Below are positions 1 to 4,032 of a stretch of 7,350 nucleotides of DNA, in pieces. The DNA lies in the NCBI GenBank assembly GCA_018303895.1, contig JAGVXJ010000041.1, positions 1-7,350 of the forward strand. Reading direction: 5' to 3'. How positions within the stretch are numbered: position 1 is the stretch's first letter; each line of letters starts with the position of its first letter. This DNA is from Candidatus Pacearchaeota archaeon. GTDB taxonomy: Archaea > Nanobdellota > Nanobdellia > Pacearchaeales > GW2011-AR1. The notes under the pieces were generated by a model. It saw only the letters and a list, made by a program, of their open reading frames with translations. It made no database searches and was not told where the DNA came from. The position numbers were made by a program, and so were the translations under genes.

Positions 1-13
1 TTAATTTCATCAT
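1..13 (-). CDS. Start of a further operon gene, cut by the window edge
   Basis: The TAA stop of the Nudix gene (15-13) shares its last A with an ATG at 13-11, forming a TAATG stop-start overlap. Reading on to the window edge gives only M-M-K-L. Such overlaps are typical of translationally coupled operon genes, and the three genes before it are packed the same way, so a fourth gene probably begins here. Only four codons are visible, so nothing can be said about its product, and it could be a chance ATG. Confidence 0.35.
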
Positions 14-474
14 TATCTTTCTGGATATTCAAACCGACCCAGATGTCTTACTCCTATAGAAAATTTATTTTCTAAATCTTTTTTTAAATAAATTATAAGT
101 TGTTTTGGATGAAAATTTAACGACGGCAATTTTTCAATATCAATCCAAAAAACATCATATAGTTTTTGATTGTCACCATGTTCTGGATCGTATCCTTTTT
201 TTAACTCTCCACTAGCTATCTCTCCGTATAGAATTATATCCATTGATTCATCAGTATGAGTGTACAATTCTTTTAGATATACGATTTTTAAATTTTTAAC
301 ATTTAGATTAGTTTCTTCTTTGACTTCTCTTGCACCTGCTTCAAAAATTGATTCCCCAAGCTCCAATCCTCCCCCCGGAAGAACATATATACTTGAATTT
401 TTACGTCGCATATTGACTAATAGTAATTTGTTATCCTTCAACAAAATCACAGATACTCTTATGTTACGATTCAT
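13..474 (-). CDS. Nudix hydrolase
   Basis: This is a small Nudix-fold pyrophosphohydrolase of about 153 residues, usual for a single-domain member. The family cleaves nucleoside diphosphates linked to another group (sugar nucleotides, ADP-ribose, oxidised or capped nucleotides) with Mg2+ bound by the Nudix box. The box is clear: numbering from the GTG at 489, it runs from Gly40 through Glu46, Arg54-Glu55 and Glu58-Glu59 to Leu62. It fits G-x5-E-x7-R-E-U-x-E-E except that the usual Gly near its end is Asn61. The fold starts at once with the strand IRVSVILLK, and no extra domain or membrane segment is seen. I chose the ATG at 474 because it gives a 4-base ATGA overlap with the radical SAM gene and has a G-run (487-483) eight bases upstream. 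An in-frame GTG at 489 would add five residues. The substrate cannot be told from the sequence. The context suggests a nucleotide-sugar-like compound or a cleaning role for the operon's chemistry, which is inference. Confidence 0.9.
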   Translation of the reverse strand: MNRNIRVSVILLKDNKLLLVNMRRKNSSIYVLPGGGLELGESIFEAGAREVKEETNLNVKNLKIVYLKELYTHTDESMDIILYGEIASGELKKGYDPEHGDNQKLYDVFWIDIEKLPSLNFHPKQLIIYLKKDLENKFSIGVRHLGRFEYPER

Positions 475-1592
475 TTTTTTGTCCCCCACTTAATAGGAAC
501 ATAAATTGTACTTAAATATGACTCATGAACAAAGTTAGTTTCTGATAGTGGAATTATTTTCGTGTCAGATTTTAAATCTGTTTCCAAAAAACAATAAGGA
601 TCACTTTTTGAATCAGTTAAGATTGTGTCGGTAATATCTCCGCCCTTACAACTATTATTATTTATACATTTAGTACATTTACCTTCTAACTTTCTAGAAT
701 AATGGTTATATTCTTCACTTTCCAGAATGGACTTTAGGGGCGTTTCAAAAACATTTCCTATTGCATTGTCAGTAAACAAATTTGGGACGACACCTCCATC
801 AGATTTTATTCTGAATGAAATTTTTCCATATGGCACGCCTTCAATAATTCCATTTCCATTTACTAAAGTTCTAAATACTGGGTCGGAAATAATATAATTT
901 TGTTCTTTGGGGGTTATACTTGACAAAAATTCAAATGCCTCGCGCATTTGCTGGGGTGAACATGCCAAGTAACTTATATCAATTATTTTGTCCAGCCCGG
1001 TTGGATTGATTGAAAATCGAGAAAGATCATTTTTTGTAGGATGAAATCTGTTTAATCGCCACATGTTAACTCCGATAGATTTTGCTAATTCATAGAGTTG
1101 AGGCAGATTGGAATAATTTATGTTCATAATACATGTTACCATTTCAGTTTTAGTTTTTTTTGATTCAACAATTTCTTTTAAACTACGAACTGCAGATTTA
1201 AATGAGTCTGGCTTTCTGCGATTGATAGAATGTCTCTCATCCGAAAAATCAATAGATACTCCGACGTCGTTAAACAACGACAGATTGGGCCTAATTTTAT
1301 TCATAGAAATATTCGAACCATTAGTAACTAATGAAGTTTTAATTCCTGCGTCGTAAAGTTTCTGAGCAAAGGTTAAAAAATGGGGGTGCAAGGGTGACTC
1401 TCCGCCACCAAAATTTACCCGTGTCACGTTAGCCTCAACTAATTGAACCACTAACAAATTGAATTTATCTTTTGGTATTGATTTAAACTTGTAATTCTTT
1501 TCATGCCAATACATCTTCCGACCAATATAACAATGTTCGCACGTTTGATTGCACGCTTCAGTTATTGAAATTCCGGCGGTATATTCTTTCAT
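471..1592 (-). CDS. Radical SAM protein with SPASM-like C-terminal domain
   Basis: This 373-residue radical SAM enzyme carries the canonical cluster motif C14-x3-C18-x2-C21 followed by Tyr22, and a GGGE motif at 62-65 for binding the methionine end of SAM. The partial TIM barrel fills roughly residues 5-230. The C-terminus resembles a SPASM domain: C306-x2-C309-x5-C315 and, after a gap, C334. In the SPASM family (for example anaerobic sulfatase-maturating enzyme), these four positions hold auxiliary cluster II. The positions expected for auxiliary cluster I are not cysteines: the region around 264-285 has none, and Asp319 sits where the CX3C cysteine would be. So two [4Fe-4S] clusters, not three, are predicted. 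The family commonly modifies peptides or proteins, but other substrates occur. The start lies inside the glycosyltransferase gene (ATGA overlap) with a good ribosome binding site, so the two are translated together. Arginine codons are half CGN, unlike the regulator and synthetase genes nearby. The substrate is unknown; a peptide, sugar or nucleotide-linked compound are all possible. Confidence 0.88.
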   Translation of the reverse strand: MKEYTAGISITEACNQTCEHCYIGRKMYWHEKNYKFKSIPKDKFNLLVVQLVEANVTRVNFGGGESPLHPHFLTFAQKLYDAGIKTSLVTNGSNISMNKIRPNLSLFNDVGVSIDFSDERHSINRRKPDSFKSAVRSLKEIVESKKTKTEMVTCIMNINYSNLPQLYELAKSIGVNMWRLNRFHPTKNDLSRFSINPTGLDKIIDISYLACSPQQMREAFEFLSSITPKEQNYIISDPVFRTLVNGNGIIEGVPYGKISFRIKSDGGVVPNLFTDNAIGNVFETPLKSILESEEYNHYSRKLEGKCTKCINNNSCKGGDITDTILTDSKSDPYCFLETDLKSDTKIIPLSETNFVHESYLSTIYVPIKWGTKK

Positions 1593-2482
1593 AATCTCAC
1601 CTTCTGGGTATCTTCAAGTCTAATCCACTTGGTTTCTTTATAATTTTTAATAATATTAAAATAAGTTTTTCCGCCATAATGCAACACTCGTTCGCATAAA
1701 AAAAGAGGAATATCCCTCGCTGGAACGTTCTTCCAATCAATTTTTGTTTTAACAGAATTTTTGACTGGTAAAAATTCGGGATGGTTTTTGTATAAGTTGT
1801 CTAAATCTTGCCAAATTCGTGACCATTTATTCCACCAAGACTTTACCGACGTAGCTGGCTGATACTGAACGTTTGCATTGTGGCAACAGGCAATTGAGTC
1901 TTTTCCGTAATTTAATAAAAGATAATGACTCAAAAAAGTGTCGTCACCGATAGCATCTGAAAAATCTTGGTCAATTTTTCCTAATGTAGATTTTCTGATT
2001 GCATAAATTCTTCCGTGTAAAAATGGTTTAGACCCACCAGATTTAGAAATTTCAATACCCGGATGACTCATTCTGGCATTAAGAATATTGGACACTAAGT
2101 TATTGGAAGTGTAGGGTATAGGTCTCCCAGTTACAGCCATCACATCTGAGGAAAATAAATTAATTATATTTTTGAAACAGCTTTTATTGACGATAACATC
2201 CGCGTCAACGTAAATTAAAATGTCTCGATTAGAATGATTTGCAATTGCTTTAACTGCCGAGGGTTTTCCTTTTGGAGAGCTAATAATTTCTAACGGATAA
2301 ATTTTGTTAGAAAAGTTTTCAGCTAAATCCCGACCATGATCGGTTGTGCCATTAAAACATAAAATAATGTTCGACTTTTGTTCTAGTTCAAGTACACCTT
2401 TAACTATTGACTCAAGGCTTTGCACCAAAGTTTCTTCTTCGTTGTACACCGGAACACCAATGCTTATGGTTTGGGCATCCAT
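1589..2482 (-). CDS. Family 2 (GT-A fold) glycosyltransferase
   Basis: This 297-residue protein transfers a sugar from a nucleotide-sugar donor to an unknown acceptor. The N-terminus has the GT2 signature strand ISIGVPVYNEEETL (residues 6-19), and the metal-binding DXD motif is Asp93-Ala-Asp95 in the context YVDADV. A GDD triplet at 179-181 followed by TFL fits the usual acceptor-side acidic motif that supplies the catalytic base. A tryptophan-rich stretch (216-224, WWNKWSRIW) lies where processive enzymes carry QxxRW, but that motif itself is absent, so a single-transfer enzyme is more likely. No transmembrane segment is visible, so it should act in the cytoplasm or on the inner membrane face. 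It is the first gene of the operon. The ATG at 2482 fits a TATA box 25-26 bases upstream and would give a leaderless message. It overlaps the radical SAM gene by four bases. The acceptor is not predictable from the sequence. Confidence 0.88.
   Translation of the reverse strand: MDAQTISIGVPVYNEEETLVQSLESIVKGVLELEQKSNIILCFNGTTDHGRDLAENFSNKIYPLEIISSPKGKPSAVKAIANHSNRDILIYVDADVIVNKSCFKNIINLFSSDVMAVTGRPIPYTSNNLVSNILNARMSHPGIEISKSGGSKPFLHGRIYAIRKSTLGKIDQDFSDAIGDDTFLSHYLLLNYGKDSIACCHNANVQYQPATSVKSWWNKWSRIWQDLDNLYKNHPEFLPVKNSVKTKIDWKNVPARDIPLFLCERVLHYGGKTYFNIIKNYKETKWIRLEDTQKVRL
1596..1603 (-). promoter_or_regulatory. Ribosome binding site of the radical SAM gene
   Basis: The minus strand reads AAGGTGAG ending three bases before the ATG at 1592. 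This matches the archaeal 16S anti-Shine-Dalgarno complement (GGAGGTGA). It lies inside the 3' end of the glycosyltransferase gene and supports the ATG at 1592 as the true start. It contrasts with the first genes of the transcription units here, which lack such a site. Confidence 0.75.
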
Positions 2483-2503
2483 GTATTCATTATAAAGTAG
2501 GAA

Positions 2504-2511
2504 TATATAAA
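2504..2511 (-). promoter_or_regulatory. TATA box of the glycosyltransferase operon
   Basis: The minus strand reads TTTATATA, preceded by an A-rich stretch (GAAAAGA) that could serve as the TFB recognition element. Its centre is about 25.5 bases from the A of the ATG at 2482, the usual archaeal TATA-to-transcription-start distance. Transcription would then begin at or next to the start codon (leaderless). No Shine-Dalgarno-like sequence is present. Confidence 0.6.
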
Positions 2512-2566
2512 TCTTTTCAAAAGAAGTTTTTAATTAAGAAAAATTATTGTTATCAAAACCTTAGAA

Positions 2567-2848
2567 TTATTTAACTGAAATTTTTATCCAACTTTGATTA
2601 AGATATCTTTTGTGATAAAGGGATAGTTTTCCTAACTTGTCTTCGCAAAGGACTTGAAAATTCATATCCCGACCACCACTCCAGCCACTATAATGTCTAA
2701 TATCTTTTATAATTTCACATTCAGCAGGTTTTTCTAATTCTAAACTACTTCCTGTACTATTCGGAGAAACCGGTTTCTGCTCAAAACACCCAGTCAAAGC
2801 TAATCCCAAACTTCCTGCAATAATTAATTCTTTTAATCCGAATTTCAT
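2567..2848 (-). CDS. Small predicted lipoprotein, unknown function
   Basis: This is a 93-residue protein with a lipoprotein-type signal: Lys2 and Lys6, a hydrophobic stretch at 8-19, and a lipobox L-T-G-C with Cys21 as the predicted lipidated residue. The mature part would be about 73 residues, anchored outside the membrane. It begins with a Pro/Ser/Asn-rich linker (25-35) and continues with a folded-looking region holding two more cysteines, Cys44 and Cys68, which could form a disulphide. I do not recognise the family. It has its own TATA box just upstream and is followed by an 84-base gap with the next operon's promoter, so it is probably a single-gene unit. A role in the neighbouring glycosyltransferase operon is possible but not shown. 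The signal, composition and promoter support a real gene despite its small size. Confidence 0.7.
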   Translation of the reverse strand: MKFGLKELIIAGSLGLALTGCFEQKPVSPNSTGSSLELEKPAECEIIKDIRHYSGWSGGRDMNFQVLCEDKLGKLSLYHKRYLNQSWIKISVK

Positions 2849-2869
2849 AAAATCATCTAATATGACTTG

Positions 2870-2877
2870 TTTTTAAA
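2870..2877 (-). promoter_or_regulatory. TATA box of the lipoprotein gene
   Basis: The minus strand reads TTTAAAAA, centred about 25.5 bases before the A of the ATG at 2848. This predicts a leaderless transcript starting at the start codon. No ribosome binding site is seen in the 20 bases before the ATG. Confidence 0.55.
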
Positions 2878-2923
2878 CTTTTTGGTAAGAAGATTATTTA
2901 ACAACTTTCATTTCGATTCCATC

Positions 2924-2949
2924 ACACGAGCGACTGCGTTAGCGAGTGT
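2924..2949. repeat. Weaker hairpin of module 1
   Basis: This occupies the equivalent place to the module 2 hairpin. The outer arms ACAC (2924-2927) and GTGT (2946-2949) pair, followed by opposed G-A/A-G bases (CGAG facing CGAG, a tandem sheared G.A arrangement) and two more G-C pairs. Compared with module 2, the second outer pair changes from T-A to C-G, a compensatory change. Confidence 0.5.
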
Positions 2950-2992
2950 TATTGAATGAGATTTACTTTACGCTTTTCATTTCGATTCCATC

Positions 2993-3019
2993 ATACAAAA
3001 TTGCGAAGCCATTTTGTAT
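2993..3019. repeat. Hairpin of module 2
   Basis: Perfect 9-base arms ATACAAAAT (2993-3001) and ATTTTGTAT (3011-3019) enclose nine bases that can add two inner G-C pairs closing a GAA loop. There is no T-run directly after it on the minus strand, so it is not a standard intrinsic terminator. It might affect the 3' end or stability of the regulator's mRNA (inference). Confidence 0.75.
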
Positions 3020-3031
3020 TACTGAACGAAA

Positions 3032-3838
3032 TTATTTAACTGTCTTCATTTCGTTCCATGCAAGTTCGAAAAGCTGTTCTAATGCGTTTGCAAAGAAATC
3101 AGTATTAATCCAAACACCAACATCGTAGTTAGGATGGAATTTCTCGTCGTCAAGAAGCATGAACATTATTTGATTTCCGTCGATTATGACAAATCTTGCT
3201 TTCATTTTTTCAAGATTTCTAACTTCAGCGACAGCTTTCAAATCCTTTGCAACTTTAACATTACTAGCATCAACGGGTGCTGCGATTCTTATTTTTACTC
3301 CCCTCTTCTTACATTTTTCAAAACTTGGCATTAAAGCTTCAAGTTTTCTGTTTAATCCTTCTCTTGTTGTTACGATTGTGATTGTTTTTTCCGCGTCTCT
3401 TACCATCATATCAAGATGATTGTAAATATTTTGTCTTCCTTTCATGCTTCCAGACAAATCAGTTGGCTCAACGAATTTAACACCTTGTGTGAAAAGAAGA
3501 TTTAATTCATCTAAAACTTGATCGCCTTTCAAAGTTTCAAGTCTTTTTGTTCTTTCTTGAGTATGTTTTACCAAATTTTTCTTAACTCTCTCAACGACTT
3601 CTTCTGGTTTCAAAGCGATGAACTTTATTGGTTTTCCAAGTTTCATAACAATGAATCCTTTCTTTTCAAGGCTCTCGAGGATATCATAAGTTCTTGATCT
3701 TGGGACGTCAGAAATGCTAGACAATTCTCCAGCAGTAGAAGTTCCCCTAGAAAGAAGTGCTGTCCAGACTTTGACTTCGTATAAATTTAAGTCGAAAATT
3801 TTTCTTAGTCTACTCAAAAATTCATCTTTAACTATCAT
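3032..3838 (-). CDS. TrmB-family transcriptional regulator
   Basis: This 268-residue protein has the TrmB layout. A winged helix-turn-helix occupies about residues 12-76, with the recognition helix around PRSRTYDILESLEKKG (46-61) and the wing at 62-75. A charged helical or coiled-coil linker follows (about 79-112). The C-terminal effector domain of PLD-like fold (about 120-260) shows alternating strands such as ITIVTT (153-158), VKIRIAAP (181-188) and ARFVIIDG (214-221). TrmB proteins bind DNA as dimers and often answer to sugars; the ligand here is unknown. No membrane segment is present. All 16 arginine codons are AGA or AGG. The ATG at 3838 follows a TATA box by about 31 bases. A 37-bp tandem duplication upstream carries that promoter twice and might be an operator. 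The end of the gene is copied twice in the downstream 69-base modules. Targets cannot be named; autoregulation is only a possibility. Confidence 0.88.
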   Translation of the reverse strand: MIVKDEFLSRLRKIFDLNLYEVKVWTALLSRGTSTAGELSSISDVPRSRTYDILESLEKKGFIVMKLGKPIKFIALKPEEVVERVKKNLVKHTQERTKRLETLKGDQVLDELNLLFTQGVKFVEPTDLSGSMKGRQNIYNHLDMMVRDAEKTITIVTTREGLNRKLEALMPSFEKCKKRGVKIRIAAPVDASNVKVAKDLKAVAEVRNLEKMKARFVIIDGNQIMFMLLDDEKFHPNYDVGVWINTDFFANALEQLFELAWNEMKTVK

Positions 3839-3853
3839 TTTGTTATATCTTTT

Positions 3854-3927
3854 TAGTTTATTTGGTTTTTAAATATTGCTATGCCGAAAGTAGTTTATTT
3901 GGTTTTTAAATATTGCTATGCCGAAAG
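3854..3927 (-). repeat. Perfect 37-bp tandem duplication carrying the TrmB promoter
   Basis: Positions 3854-3890 and 3891-3927 are identical over all 37 bases and directly adjacent. Each copy contains TTTTTAAA on the plus strand, read as the TATA box TTTAAAAA on the minus strand (3866-3873 and 3903-3910). The proximal box would start transcription about five bases before the ATG at 3838, the distal one about 40 bases before it. The 37-base spacing is about 3.5 DNA turns, so the copies face opposite sides of the helix. The absence of any mismatch implies a recent duplication or active homogenisation. Confidence 0.95.
3866..3873 (-). promoter_or_regulatory. Proximal TATA box of the TrmB gene
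   Basis: TTTAAAAA on the minus strand, centred about 31 bases before the start codon, predicts a leader of roughly five bases. An identical second box sits at 3903-3910 in the other repeat copy. No ribosome binding site precedes the ATG. Confidence 0.55.
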
Positions 3928-4032
3928 GGTGAAATTTAAGGATTACCAGTTGGTAGTTATTTAACCAAAATCCCAACCTTACACTCTTTATGTTAAAGGT
4001 AATTCATTGATATTTTTAAATGTTTCTTAAGA

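Larger units (their letters stand above)
2906..3043 (-). repeat. Two tandem 69-base modules behind the TrmB stop codon
   Basis: Unit 1 spans 2906-2974 and unit 2 spans 2975-3043. Both start with the same 19 bases on the plus strand (TTTCATTTCGATTCCATCA). They then hold a hairpin-like segment with different arms, and continue with TTAYTGAAYGARATT. A third, partial copy of the first part lies in phase inside the end of the TrmB gene (3044-3058). Read on the minus strand in the regulator's frame, the gene end and both units finish with E-M-K-x-V-K-stop (x = Thr, Ser, Val), with stops at 3034, 2965 and 2896, exactly 69 bases apart. The copies differ partly by synonymous changes (AAA/AAG, GTA/GTT). 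Confidence 0.85.

Noticed and set aside
2538..2543. T-run after the lipoprotein gene as a terminator
   Set aside because: Five T residues in AT-rich DNA are weak evidence, and no hairpin precedes them. Archaeal T-rich terminators cannot be called from this alone.
2567..2848. Lipoprotein as a precursor peptide for the radical SAM enzyme
   Set aside because: It has a secretion signal with lipobox and a separate promoter, and no leader-core layout or repeated core motif. Nothing links it to the enzyme beyond position.
2906..3043. CRISPR-like array
   Set aside because: There are only two units, the supposed spacers form hairpins with related flanks, and the repeat continues into the coding end of the regulator. 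There are no cas genes.
3940..4000. tRNA-like stretch containing CAGTTGGTAG, resembling a D-loop
   Set aside because: No acceptor stem, anticodon arm or GGTTCRA-type T-loop can be built around it on either strand. It is more simply a short inverted repeat, TACCA-GT-TGGTA (3944-3955).
4013..4020. TATA-like TTTAAAAA on the minus strand just after the synthetase stop codon
   Set aside because: No start codon or open frame lies about 25 bases downstream. At most it could be a distant promoter for the regulator; in such AT-rich sequence it is easily chance.
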